Of a stretch of DNA of 64,000 bases, positions 53,727-63,121 are shown in pieces (position 1 is the first letter of the stretch; the number at the start of each line of letters is the position of its first letter). The notes under the pieces are model-generated. The model had not been told where the DNA came from. It saw only the letters and a list, made by a program, of their open reading frames with translations, and ran no database searches. The position numbers and the translations under genes were made by a program. The stretch lies in NCBI RefSeq assembly GCF_002026305.1, contig NZ_MVAB01000001.1:1594001-1658000 (forward strand), read 5' to 3'. Source of the DNA: Vagococcus martis. Lineage in GTDB: Bacteria > Bacillota > Bacilli > Lactobacillales > Vagococcaceae.

Positions 53727-56006
53727 TTAATTAACTCCTTTGTTTTTTAAATCGATAGTTAATGTATTTTTTAATGTATAATTTTTTTCATAAACTGATA
53801 AATCCAGAGGTTCGCCACTCAATAAATTGATTTTAATATCAGTTGAGATATTAATATGAAGTAGTCGATTACGGTAGTTAATATGGAAAGCATATCCATT
53901 CCAGTTAGTTGGCAAGAACGGTGAAAAACTTAAAGACTCATTGAATACTTTCATTTGTGCGAATCCTTGAACGATTGTTAACCAACTTCCTGTCATAGAG
54001 GTAATGTGTAATCCATCTTCTGTATCATTGTTATAATTATCTAAGTCTAATCTAGCTGTTCTTTGGTACATTTCAATTGCTTTTTCTTCCATACCTAATT
54101 CAGCCGCTAATATGGAGTGGATACATGGTGAAAGTGATGATTCGTGAACAGTCATTGGTTCGTAAAATTCGAAATTTTTACGTTTTTCATTTAGAGTAAA
54201 TTGGTCGTTGAAGAAATAGATTCCCTGTAAAACGTCAGCTTGCTTAATAAAGCAAGAGCGAAGTATTTTATCCCAAGACCAATTTTGGTTTAAAGGAACC
54301 TCTTTTTTATTTAAGTCAGAGACAGGCATTAAATCTTTATCCAAAAAGGTATCATGCTGTACAAAGACATCAAGTTTCTCATCTTTTGGTAAATACATAT
54401 GATTTATAATATCTTCCCATTTTTCTATTTCAGTTTCCGAAATAGAGACAGGTGTTTCATTTTTGTATTTATCATAGTTTTCTAGTGTGTAGCTTAATAC
54501 CCATCTGGCAATATAATTTGTATACCAGTTATTATTGACATTGTTTTCATATTCATTAGGTCCTGTAACACCATGTATCATATAAGCGTTGTTACGTTTT
54601 GAAAAATGAACTCTATCTGCCCAAAAACGTGAAATTTCAGTTAATACTTCTAAACCTTCTTTTTTTATGTAGGAATTATCGCCTGTGTAGTTAGTATAGT
54701 TATAAATAGCGTAGGCAATGGCTCCGTTACGATGGATTTCTTCAAAAGTAATTTCCCACTCATTATGACACTCGACACCGGTGAAGGTTACCATTGGGTA
54801 AAGAGCACCTTTTAATCCTTGCTGTCTAGCGTTATGTTGTGCTTGTGGTAATTGGTTGTGACGATATTTTAATAAATTCTTTGTGACACTAGAATCAGCA
54901 AGAGATAAGTATAGTGGAACAGCATATGCTTCAGTATCCCAATAAGTAGCACCGCCATACTTTTCGCCAGTAAACCCTTTAGGGCCGATATTTAATCGTT
55001 CATCTTCTCCATAATATGTTGAGAATAATTGGAATAGATTAAAACGAATACCTTGCTGTGCTTCATCATCTCCTGAAATCACAACATCAGCTAGTTCCCA
55101 ACGTTTTAACCACGCTTTTTTATGTTGTTCAACAAGTTCTTCTGTTGAGTAATAATTGACTTGTTCCATTAGTTCTATTGCTTTAGATAATTGATTTTCT
55201 TCAGGAATATCACGACTTGTTATAATAACTACTTTTTTATCGAGTGCTAATTTATCACCTGAAGATAGTGTAGTAGAAAAGGTTTCTGTTGCTTCAAATT
55301 CTTTGAAAGATTTATTAGATGTAATCGTGGAGTTAGAAACGTCATTTTGCATCATAGTTGTCACACAAAATTGATCTACACCAAATGGATTACTAATTGT
55401 TTTAGCTGTAACGGTGTTTTCGCTACTTTGACGGTGTTCCCAGAACATATCATCATAATTACTGTCTTCGTTATGAACATGGTTATCTAATTTGGAAACA
55501 AAAGTCACCTCCCCCGTACCTTCTAACATTTCAACAGTAACATTTATCAATGCTAATTCTTTAATTGTTAGACTTAATAATCGTTTAAATGAACATTTAA
55601 ATTTACAGTTATCAACTGATAAAATAAATGAACGTGATAAAATACCATGCTGCATATCTAGTTCTTGATAAAAATTTGTTGGTTCATAATGATTCAAATC
55701 TATTTTTTTATCATTTAAATAAATATCGACAGCAATAAAATCAACAGCGTTAATTACTTTGCCAAAATAATCAGGATAACCGTTTTTCCACCATCCAACA
55801 CGTGTTTTATCGGGATACCAAACACCAGCCAAATAAGTCCCTTTATGGTTATTTCCGGAATACCCTTCTTCAAAGTTTCCTCTTAGTCCCATATAGCCGT
55901 TTCCAATACTTGTTAAAGATTCTTGTAAACGGATATCTTCTTTGTTTAGTGAGTGAGTTGTTAATTTGAATGGATCAATGTCAAATAATCTTTTTAAGTG
56001 TGTCAT
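53727..56006 (-). CDS. malP: Maltose phosphorylase, glycoside hydrolase family 65
   Basis: Cleaves maltose with phosphate to glucose and beta-glucose 1-phosphate. 759 residues: N-terminal beta-sandwich ([34 protein letters not shown]), an (alpha/alpha)6 barrel with the general-acid Glu in the [14 protein letters not shown] region near residue 365-490 and [16 protein letters not shown], and the C-terminal small domains. GH65 also includes trehalose and kojibiose phosphorylases; the [18 protein letters not shown] segment and the mal neighbourhood favour maltose. GGAGGG precedes the ATG. Divergent from malT across two operator sites. Confidence 0.92.
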   Translation of the reverse strand: MTHLKRLFDIDPFKLTTHSLNKEDIRLQESLTSIGNGYMGLRGNFEEGYSGNNHKGTYLAGVWYPDKTRVGWWKNGYPDYFGKVINAVDFIAVDIYLNDKKIDLNHYEPTNFYQELDMQHGILSRSFILSVDNCKFKCSFKRLLSLTIKELALINVTVEMLEGTGEVTFVSKLDNHVHNEDSNYDDMFWEHRQSSENTVTAKTISNPFGVDQFCVTTMMQNDVSNSTITSNKSFKEFEATETFSTTLSSGDKLALDKKVVIITSRDIPEENQLSKAIELMEQVNYYSTEELVEQHKKAWLKRWELADVVISGDDEAQQGIRFNLFQLFSTYYGEDERLNIGPKGFTGEKYGGATYWDTEAYAVPLYLSLADSSVTKNLLKYRHNQLPQAQHNARQQGLKGALYPMVTFTGVECHNEWEITFEEIHRNGAIAYAIYNYTNYTGDNSYIKKEGLEVLTEISRFWADRVHFSKRNNAYMIHGVTGPNEYENNVNNNWYTNYIARWVLSYTLENYDKYKNETPVSISETEIEKWEDIINHMYLPKDEKLDVFVQHDTFLDKDLMPVSDLNKKEVPLNQNWSWDKILRSCFIKQADVLQGIYFFNDQFTLNEKRKNFEFYEPMTVHESSLSPCIHSILAAELGMEEKAIEMYQRTARLDLDNYNNDTEDGLHITSMTGSWLTIVQGFAQMKVFNESLSFSPFLPTNWNGYAFHINYRNRLLHINISTDIKINLLSGEPLDLSVYEKNYTLKNTLTIDLKNKGVN

Positions 56007-56042
56007 CTATAATACCCTCCATGAATTTTAATGATTAATTAT

Positions 56043-56071
56043 ATGATATACGCAAACGATTGCGAAATCAA
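56043..56071 (-). promoter_or_regulatory. malP-pgmB promoter
   Basis: On the minus strand TTGATT (56066-56071) and TATCAT (56043-56048) with a 17-base spacer; the spacer is filled by the operator at 56051-56064. Confidence 0.6.
56051..56064. promoter_or_regulatory. LacI-type (MalR) operator, malP side
   Basis: CGCAAACGATTGCG, a near-perfect palindrome of the LacI-family kind (CGCAAACG/WTTGCG), lying inside the malP promoter spacer. MalR encoded at 59252 is the likely ligand; CcpA is also possible since cre sites are similar. Confidence 0.7.
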
Positions 56072-56125
56072 TAAAAAATAAAATTATGTTACTGTAACAT
56101 TGTTTTAAAGATAAATAAAAAGATG

Positions 56126-56154
56126 TTTACTTTTCGAAAACTGATACGTATAAT
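56126..56154 (+). promoter_or_regulatory. malT promoter
   Basis: TTTACT (56126-56131) and TATAAT (56149-56154), 17-base spacer, about 65 bp before the malT start. Confidence 0.6.
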
Positions 56155-56162
56155 ATTAATTA

Positions 56163-56176
56163 CGCAAACGATTTCG
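56163..56176. promoter_or_regulatory. LacI-type (MalR) operator, malT side
   Basis: CGCAAACGATTTCG, the same element with one change, located at the predicted malT transcription start, a repressing position. Confidence 0.65.
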
Positions 56177-56219
56177 TTTAAAACAATAATTAATAATGAC
56201 AGAAAGAGGTATAGAAACA

Positions 56220-58391
56220 ATGAAAAAATTGCTAAGTTTTGAGTTTTGGCAAAAGTTTGGTAAGGCATTAATGGTGGTTGTTGCTGTTATGCCAGCAGCA
56301 GGATTAATGATTAGTATCGGAAAAACGATTCCGATGATGTCACCAGATATGGCATTTTTAGTAACAACTGGTGGAGTAATTGAAAATATAGGATGGGGAA
56401 TTATTGGAAATCTTCATTTATTATTTGCACTAGCAATTGGTGGTAGTTGGGCTAAAGAACGTGCAGGAGGAGCTTTTGCTGCAGGTATTTCATTTATTTT
56501 GATTAATCGTATTACGGGCTCAATTTTTGGTGTGACTTCAGAAATGCTAACAAACGATGAAGCATTTACTCACACATTATTTGGAACTAAAATTATGGTT
56601 AAAGGATTTTTCACGAGCGTATTAGAAGCACCTGCTTTAAATATGGGAGTGTTTGTTGGGATTATAGCTGGTTTTGTTGGGGCGATGGCATATAACAAAT
56701 ATTATAATTATAGAAAATTGCCAGATGCTTTGTCTTTCTTCAATGGTAAGCGCTTTGTTCCGTTTGTTGTCATACTTTGGTCAACGCTAGTTTCTATTGG
56801 TTTAGCTATTGTATGGCCAGTTATTCAATCAGGAATTAATAATTTTGGTTTGTGGATTGCTCAATCACAAGAATCTGCACCAATTTTGGCACCATTTTTA
56901 TATGGAACACTTGAGAGATTATTACTACCATTTGGATTGCATCATATGTTGACCATACCAATCAACTATACTCAACTAGGTGGAACCTATGAGATTTTAT
57001 CTGGGGCACAAGCTGGAACGCTTGTCTACGGACAAGATCCTCTATGGCTTGCTTGGGCAACTGATTTATTTAATTTAAAAAATGCAGGAAATATCGAACA
57101 ATATAATTATGTATTATCAAACTGGACACCAGCTAGATTTAAAGTAGGGCAGATGATTGGAGCATCAGGTATTTTGATGGGATTCACTTTGGCAATGTAT
57201 AAAAATGTGGATAGTGATAAAAGAAAACAATATAAATCAATGTATGTATCTGCTGCATTGGCAGTGTTTTTAACAGGAGTAACTGAACCATTAGAATTTA
57301 TGTTTATGTTTGCAGCAGTTCCCTTATACTTAGTTTACGCTGTGATACAAGGGGCTGCCTTTGCAATGGCAGATATTATTTCACTAAGAGTGCATTCTTT
57401 TGGTAATATTGAATTGTTAACGAGAACACCACTTGCAATAAAAGCAGGATTAACACAAGATTTGATTAACTTTGTGATTTGTATTATCGTATTTTCCATT
57501 GTTTCTTATTTTATTGCTGGATTTATGATCAAGAAATTTAATTTAGCAACACCAGGTAGAAATGGAAACTATGATGTGGATACGTCAGATAATACATCTT
57601 CAACAGGAAGTTTTGAAGGAATCTCCCCACAAATCGTATCAATCATCCAACTACTTGGTGGAAAATCAAATATTTCTGAAGTGGATGCCTGTATGACACG
57701 TCTAAGAGTGAGTGTGAAAGATGCTAATTTAGTAGGAAACGAACAAGAATGGAAAAAAGCAGGGGCGCTTGGATTAGTCTTAAAAGATAATGGAGTACAA
57801 GCCATTTATGGACCTAAAGCAGATGTTATTAAATCTGATGTACAAGATGCGTTAGATAGTGGGGTTGACATTGACTCTCTTACTATTGATACTGTTATTG
57901 ATGAGCCAAACGAACAAGCAACTGTTCAAAAAAATATGACCATTCCATTTGTTTCTGTAGCAGACGGAGAAGTCATTCCGATAGAAACTGTTTCAGATGA
58001 TGTGTTTTCGCAAAAAATGATGGGCGATGGTTTTGCGGTAAAACCATCGAATAGTCAAGTGGTGTCACCAGTATCTGGCGTGGTTCAGTCTATTTTTCCA
58101 ACAAAACATGCCATAGGATTATTAACACCTGAAGGATTAGAAGTGTTAGTACATATGGGACTAGATACTGTAGAGATGACTAAACAAGTATTTGACGTAT
58201 CAGTTAAAGAAGGTGATACTGTAAAAGCGGGTCAATTGTTAGCAACAGTCGATTGGAAAACAGTTGAGAAGGAAGGAAAGGGTACCACGATTGTAGTCGT
58301 TTTTACAAATACACAAGAAATTAAAACGCTCGAGTTATCAACTGTTGGTGAACATAAATCATCAGAAAAAATTGGTCAAGTATCATTATAA
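56220..58391 (+). CDS. malT: Maltose PTS transporter EIICBA
   Basis: Imports and phosphorylates maltose to maltose 6'-phosphate. 723 residues: EIIC of the glucose family (residues 1-440, about ten helices, with GVTEPLEFMFMF), EIIB with the phosphocysteine in DACMTRLRVSVKD near residue 505, and EIIA-Glc at the C-terminus with the phosphohistidine region VLVHMGLDTVEM near 650. In E. faecalis the MalT of this layout is the maltose transporter. The ATG at 56220 follows AAAGAGGT. Followed by mapP after 14 bp, and divergent from malP. Confidence 0.92.
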   Translation: MKKLLSFEFWQKFGKALMVVVAVMPAAGLMISIGKTIPMMSPDMAFLVTTGGVIENIGWGIIGNLHLLFALAIGGSWAKERAGGAFAAGISFILINRITGSIFGVTSEMLTNDEAFTHTLFGTKIMVKGFFTSVLEAPALNMGVFVGIIAGFVGAMAYNKYYNYRKLPDALSFFNGKRFVPFVVILWSTLVSIGLAIVWPVIQSGINNFGLWIAQSQESAPILAPFLYGTLERLLLPFGLHHMLTIPINYTQLGGTYEILSGAQAGTLVYGQDPLWLAWATDLFNLKNAGNIEQYNYVLSNWTPARFKVGQMIGASGILMGFTLAMYKNVDSDKRKQYKSMYVSAALAVFLTGVTEPLEFMFMFAAVPLYLVYAVIQGAAFAMADIISLRVHSFGNIELLTRTPLAIKAGLTQDLINFVICIIVFSIVSYFIAGFMIKKFNLATPGRNGNYDVDTSDNTSSTGSFEGISPQIVSIIQLLGGKSNISEVDACMTRLRVSVKDANLVGNEQEWKKAGALGLVLKDNGVQAIYGPKADVIKSDVQDALDSGVDIDSLTIDTVIDEPNEQATVQKNMTIPFVSVADGEVIPIETVSDDVFSQKMMGDGFAVKPSNSQVVSPVSGVVQSIFPTKHAIGLLTPEGLEVLVHMGLDTVEMTKQVFDVSVKEGDTVKAGQLLATVDWKTVEKEGKGTTIVVVFTNTQEIKTLELSTVGEHKSSEKIGQVSL

Positions 58392-58405
58392 AGTGAGGAA
58401 AAAAG

Positions 58406-59230
58406 ATGAAGTGGTTAACACTAAATGTACATAGTTGGATGGAAGAAGATACTGAAGAAAAGATGGATATATTGGCGCACTATATTATATCTAGTGGGTT
58501 AGATGGAGTGTCTTTACAAGAAGTCAATCAACGAATTGATGCGTTACCAGAGGAAAATCCACTTCATTTTGTGCCATCAATCAATGAAAAGACAATCATT
58601 AAACAGGACAATTATGCATTATGCTTAGTTAAACGATTAGCTGAGTTAGGGGAAGAGTATCATTGGAGTTGGACATATAGTCATATAGGATATGATATCT
58701 ATGAAGAAGGAGTTGCTATATTATCTAAAGTACCAATAAAACCATATGCTGTTCTAGTTTCTAATGTTGATGATAAGAAATCTGTTCAAAGGCGAATGAT
58801 GTTATGTGCAGAGCTTATAGTATCAAGTAAACCAATACTTGTTACTAGTAATCACTATTCATGGTGGGATGCAAATAGTCAAAAAGGATTTCAGATTGAA
58901 TGGAAGTTAAGTAAACAATATTTAGATAAGTTTTCTGGTGTTAAACTATTATTTGGTGATTTTAATGGACCAGATACTATAAAAAATGAAACCTATGATT
59001 TAGTGAATGAAACCTTTATTGATACGTATAAATTAGCAGATAAAGTAATAGGTCATTACACTATTCCTGAAGAAATAGATGGATGGGAAGGGACGAAAGA
59101 ACAGTTGAGAATAGACTATGCGTTCATATCTGAAAAACATCGAGTAAGGTTACATCAAGTTGTTTTTGATGGTGATATTTATCCGTGTGTGAGTGATCAT
59201 TATGGTATTATGGTGTTAATTGATTTGTGA
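58406..59230 (+). CDS. mapP: Maltose 6'-phosphate phosphatase, EEP family
   Basis: 274 residues of the endonuclease/exonuclease/phosphatase fold. LTLNVHSWMEE, SLQEVNQRID, TSNHYSWWDA, LFGDFNGPD and CVSDHYGIMVL are the metal- and phosphate-binding motifs. In E. faecalis MapP removes the phosphate from PTS-made maltose 6'-phosphate so that maltose phosphorylase can act; the identical context (malT before, malR after, malP divergent) supports the same role here. No nuclease role is suggested. The gap to malR is 21 bp. Confidence 0.88.
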   Translation: MKWLTLNVHSWMEEDTEEKMDILAHYIISSGLDGVSLQEVNQRIDALPEENPLHFVPSINEKTIIKQDNYALCLVKRLAELGEEYHWSWTYSHIGYDIYEEGVAILSKVPIKPYAVLVSNVDDKKSVQRRMMLCAELIVSSKPILVTSNHYSWWDANSQKGFQIEWKLSKQYLDKFSGVKLLFGDFNGPDTIKNETYDLVNETFIDTYKLADKVIGHYTIPEEIDGWEGTKEQLRIDYAFISEKHRVRLHQVVFDGDIYPCVSDHYGIMVLIDL

Positions 59231-59251
59231 TAAAGAGTGGGAGATAAAACT

Positions 59252-60259
59252 ATGGGAGTTACAATAAAGGATGTTGCAAAAGAAGTTGGTGTTGCACCAT
59301 CAACTGTATCGCGTGTTTTGAAAGATCATCCAAGTATTTCAGCAGAAACCAAAGAGCGCGTAAGAAAAGCAATGGATAAGTTAGGCTATGTTCCAAATAT
59401 TTCAGCAAGAAACTTAGTTAGTAAACTATCTAATGCTATTGGGGTAGTCTTGCCAATTATTGAATCTAAAGAGCGAGCAAGTGAACCATTCTATTTAGAA
59501 GCGATTACGGCAATGAATGAAGAAGCAAGTAAACATCAAGTGAGTCTTGCTATAGCATCAGGTAATACTGAAACAGAATTACTGGAAGCAGTGACACTAC
59601 TTTATTTACAAAGACGAGTGGACTCTTTTATCTTGATGTATGTAAAAGAAAATGACCTCATTTTAGACTTTTTAATTGAGAAAAATATTCCATTTACCAT
59701 TATTGGACACCCATATCGTTATTATAATGACACTAGCTGTGTTGATAATGACAATCAGCTACTAGGTAGGAGTGTCACACAGTACCTCATTGATAAGGGA
59801 CACAAGGATATTTTATTTGTAACAAATAATTCAACTGAAAACTTCTTTAAGGAACGTTTTTATGGGTATGAAATGTGTTTGAAAGATAATCACTTACCTT
59901 GCTATCCGGTATGTGATTTAGAAAAAAACAATGAATTTATTCAGTTAGATACCTTGTTAAGTGAAAGGAAAATCTCGGCATGCATTGCGCTTGATGATAT
60001 GTTCGCTTTAAAAGTGATTCAGTTTATCCAATTGATTGGTCTAACAGTTCCTGATGATGTGTCTGTTATTAGTTTCAATAATTCTATTTTTTCAACATTG
60101 ATTCACCCTTATATTACGTCAGTTGATATTAATACACGTGAACTAGCAAAGTCAGCTGTACTGGAGTGTCTAAACCAAGTCAATTATCCGGATGAGTTGA
60201 AAAAAAGAGTGATTATTCCACACCAATTAATTGAACGAGAAAGTGTCATAGACTATTAA
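59252..60259 (+). CDS. malR: Maltose regulator MalR, LacI family
   Basis: 335 residues. N-terminal LacI helix-turn-helix VTIKDVAKEVGVAPSTVSRVLKDHPSIS and hinge helix VPNISARNLVSK, then a periplasmic-binding-like effector domain (residues about 60-330). Expected to repress malP-pgmB and malT-mapP-malR through the CGCAAACG palindromes and to be released by maltose or a derivative; the effector is inferred. The ATG at 59252 follows GTGGGAGA; the frame opens at a GTG 5 codons earlier. A terminator follows. Confidence 0.9.
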   Translation: MGVTIKDVAKEVGVAPSTVSRVLKDHPSISAETKERVRKAMDKLGYVPNISARNLVSKLSNAIGVVLPIIESKERASEPFYLEAITAMNEEASKHQVSLAIASGNTETELLEAVTLLYLQRRVDSFILMYVKENDLILDFLIEKNIPFTIIGHPYRYYNDTSCVDNDNQLLGRSVTQYLIDKGHKDILFVTNNSTENFFKERFYGYEMCLKDNHLPCYPVCDLEKNNEFIQLDTLLSERKISACIALDDMFALKVIQFIQLIGLTVPDDVSVISFNNSIFSTLIHPYITSVDINTRELAKSAVLECLNQVNYPDELKKRVIIPHQLIERESVIDY

Positions 60260-60266
60260 TAAAAAA

Positions 60267-60305
60267 ATTCACCAAATTCTTTTTAGAATATTGGTGGATT
60301 TTTTT
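60267..60305 (+). terminator. Terminator after malR
   Basis: ATTCACCAA pairs with TTGGTGGAT, with TCT/AGA inside, then seven T residues. Confidence 0.8.
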
Positions 60306-60351
60306 ATATAATACAAGAAAGACAACTTGAGATAATTAAGGAGGGAAGATA

Positions 60352-61227
60352 ATGAGTTTATATTTAGAAATACCAGAATGGGATAATAGCCTACCTTTTA
60401 GGGCATTTGAAAACCAAGGAGAGATTGTTGTACCACCACATTGGCACAAAGAAATTGAGATGATATATGTGACAAAAGGGCTAGTCAATATTGGTTATGA
60501 TAATCAATTATTTCAAGTGCAAGAAGGGGAAATTTTTATTTTTGGTAGTGGTGAGTCTCATTATTTTTTAGCATCTCCTGGCAGTACACGGATTGTCTAT
60601 CAATTTGATTTAACAGTTTTTCAAAATTATTTAGTAAATCAATCAGATTATAAAGACATTGTCATGTTATTTGAAAAAGCAGAAAATCTTAGTCGGTTTT
60701 GGGGGAAAGATGTCGAGCAAGAGATGAGAAGTCTTGTAGAAAAATTATTTAAAGAAGTACAGCAAAAAAAGTTGGGCTATGATTATGCTATATTAAGTCT
60801 GTTACACCAACTATTGGTATTCTATTATCGTGAGATTCCTCAAAAAAATCGTACACTCAAAGAAGGAAATTTTGTTGAATCAGCTCATCAAAAACAGACG
60901 TTAGAAAGACTGAATGATGTGTTTATTTACATAGAAAATCATTTTCAAGAGGTGATTACACTAGAGGATGTTGCCAAATATGTGGGATTTAGCCCATATT
61001 ATTTTTCACGTTTTTTTAAGAAAAATACAGGGCAAAATTTTAGTCAATTTCTGACAGAGTACCGATTAAATCAAGCTAAATATATTCTTTCTCATGAAAA
61101 TATTCCAATGATTGAAGTGGCAGAACGCTCAGGATTTAATAGTGTTAAAACCTTTCATCATGTATTCAAAGAACATGTTGGACTATCCCCTTTAAAATAC
61201 CATAAGACAATATATGGGAATAATTGA
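60352..61227 (+). CDS. AraC-family transcriptional regulator
   Basis: 291 residues: N-terminal cupin sensor domain (PPHWHKEIEMIYVTKGLVNIG, EGEIFIFGSGESHYF) and C-terminal double helix-turn-helix (ITLEDVAKYVGFSPYYFSRFFKKNTGQNFSQFLTEYRL, then SGFNSVKTFHHVFKEHVGLSPLKY). It probably controls the following sugar-derivative genes in response to a sugar ligand. The ATG follows AAGGAGGG. The next gene starts 77 bp downstream with its own ribosome site. Confidence 0.92.
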   Translation: MSLYLEIPEWDNSLPFRAFENQGEIVVPPHWHKEIEMIYVTKGLVNIGYDNQLFQVQEGEIFIFGSGESHYFLASPGSTRIVYQFDLTVFQNYLVNQSDYKDIVMLFEKAENLSRFWGKDVEQEMRSLVEKLFKEVQQKKLGYDYAILSLLHQLLVFYYREIPQKNRTLKEGNFVESAHQKQTLERLNDVFIYIENHFQEVITLEDVAKYVGFSPYYFSRFFKKNTGQNFSQFLTEYRLNQAKYILSHENIPMIEVAERSGFNSVKTFHHVFKEHVGLSPLKYHKTIYGNN

Positions 61228-61304
61228 CCAAAATAACAGGAAGAAAACCTTATCATTTTTTTGTATGATGAATGTATCAACAAGAAAACGATGGAGGTTT
61301 TTTT

Positions 61305-62384
61305 ATGACATTAAAAGTAGGGATTATTGGATGCGGTGGTATTGCTAATGGAAAACATATGCCAGCGCTAAGTAAAGTAGAAGAAGTCGAAATGGTGGCA
61401 TTTTGTGATGTCATTGTTGAACGAGCTGAAAAAGCAAAAGAAGAGTTTGGTACAACCAAATCAGCTATTTATCAAGATTATAAAAAGTTATTAGCAGATA
61501 AAACAATTGACGTTGTTCATGTGTGTACACCGAATAACTCACATGCAGAAATTTCAATCGCTTCAATGAAAGCGGATAAACACGTGATGTGTGAAAAACC
61601 AATGGCTAAAACAAGTCAGGACGCAAGAGCGATGTTAGAAGCTGCGAAAGAAACAGGAAAAAAATTAACGATAGGGTACCAAAATCGTTTTACAACTGCT
61701 GCGAATTACTTGCATCAGGTATGTGAAGAAGGGGAATTAGGAGACATCTATTACGGAAAAGCACATGCGATTCGCCGTCGTGCTGTGCCAACTTGGGGAG
61801 TCTTTCTTGATGAAGAAGCACAAGGCGGTGGTCCGCTGATTGATATAGGAACACACGCTTTGGATTTAACATTATGGATGATGGATAACTACAAACCAAA
61901 ATATGTGGTAGGAAATACCTATCATAAATTGTCACCAACAAAAAACGCAGCAAATGCGTGGGGACCTTGGGATCCAGAAAAATTCACTGTAGAAGATTCG
62001 GCTTTTGGTTTCATTACAATGGAAAATGGCGCAACGATTTCTTTAGAGTCAAGTTGGGCATTAAATAGCCGTCAAGTTGGAGAAGCGAAAACTAGTTTGT
62101 CAGGGACAAAAGGTGGCGCGGATATGTTTGATGGCCTAACAATTAATGGTGAAGATCATGGTTTACTGTATGAAAAACATATTGAACTAGAAACAGGTGG
62201 CGTTGATTTTTATGATGGTGAAGGAAATGACCCGGCATTGTTAGAAGCACAGTCCTTCGTTCAAGCAATTTTAAATGATACTGATCCAGTTGTTCTACCC
62301 GAGCAAGCCTTAGTTGTCACAGAAATTTTAGAAGCGATTTATCAGTCATCAAAAACTGGCGAGCCAGTATATTTTAATAAGTAG
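61305..62384 (+). CDS. Gfo/Idh/MocA-family oxidoreductase
   Basis: About 359 residues. The Rossmann start is [48 protein letters not shown] near residue 75-105 has the conserved [17 protein letters not shown] near 185 contains the catalytic DxxxH. NAD(P)-dependent oxidation or reduction of a sugar or inositol derivative; the substrate is unknown. The ATG at 61305 follows GGAGG with good spacing; the upstream frame is noise. First enzyme of the operon. Confidence 0.92.
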   Translation: MTLKVGIIGCGGIANGKHMPALSKVEEVEMVAFCDVIVERAEKAKEEFGTTKSAIYQDYKKLLADKTIDVVHVCTPNNSHAEISIASMKADKHVMCEKPMAKTSQDARAMLEAAKETGKKLTIGYQNRFTTAANYLHQVCEEGELGDIYYGKAHAIRRRAVPTWGVFLDEEAQGGGPLIDIGTHALDLTLWMMDNYKPKYVVGNTYHKLSPTKNAANAWGPWDPEKFTVEDSAFGFITMENGATISLESSWALNSRQVGEAKTSLSGTKGGADMFDGLTINGEDHGLLYEKHIELETGGVDFYDGEGNDPALLEAQSFVQAILNDTDPVVLPEQALVVTEILEAIYQSSKTGEPVYFNK

Positions 62385-62392
62385 GTGAAAAG

Positions 62393-63103
62393 ATGATTCA
62401 CGTAACAGTGTGGAATGAATACAGACATGAAAAAATCGATAAAAAGGTACAAGAAGTTTATCCTCATGGTATTCACGAGCAGTTAGCGTCTTTTTTAACA
62501 GAAGAGTTTGAGGTTAAAACAGCTACCCTAGATGAAGTAGAACATGGTTTAACAGAAGATGTACTGAACAATACAGATGTATTGATTTGGTGGGGACATA
62601 TTGCTCATAATGAAGTGAGTGATGAGATTGTCCAACGTGTGCATCAACGTGTCCTACAAGGAATGGGACTTATTGTGTTGCATTCTGGTCACATGTCTAA
62701 ACTATTTATGTCATTGATGGGGACATCATGTGATTTGAAGTGGCGTGAAGCGGATGAAACTTGTCGCATATGGAATGTAAATCCAAGTCATCCAATTGTA
62801 GAAGGGGTTGGCGAATACATTGAGTTAGAAAAAGAAGAAATGTATGGCGAACACTTCGATATCCCAGCACCCGATGAATTGATTTTTGTGAATTGGTACA
62901 AAGGTGGCGAGGTATTTAGAGGTGGTTGTACCTTTAGACGAGGAAATGGTAAGATTTTTTATTTCCAACCAGGTCACGAAACCTATCCATCTTACTATAA
63001 TAAACAAGTTCAGTTAGTAATTAAAAATGCAGTGAAGTGGTGTCGACCGATTGATAGTACCTATCCAACATATGGACATCATAAACCATTAGAAGACTTA
63101 TAA
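62393..63103 (+). CDS. ThuA domain protein
   Basis: 236 residues of the ThuA (trehalose utilisation) class-I glutamine amidotransferase-like fold. [56 protein letters not shown] and [28 protein letters not shown] are family segments. In rhizobia ThuA acts with the dehydrogenase ThuB on 3-keto trehalose; here the partner is the Gfo/Idh/MocA protein 8 bp upstream. The biochemical role is not established. Confidence 0.88.
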   Translation: MIHVTVWNEYRHEKIDKKVQEVYPHGIHEQLASFLTEEFEVKTATLDEVEHGLTEDVLNNTDVLIWWGHIAHNEVSDEIVQRVHQRVLQGMGLIVLHSGHMSKLFMSLMGTSCDLKWREADETCRIWNVNPSHPIVEGVGEYIELEKEEMYGEHFDIPAPDELIFVNWYKGGEVFRGGCTFRRGNGKIFYFQPGHETYPSYYNKQVQLVIKNAVKWCRPIDSTYPTYGHHKPLEDL

Positions 63104-63121
63104 TATTAGGAGGAAACAAAG

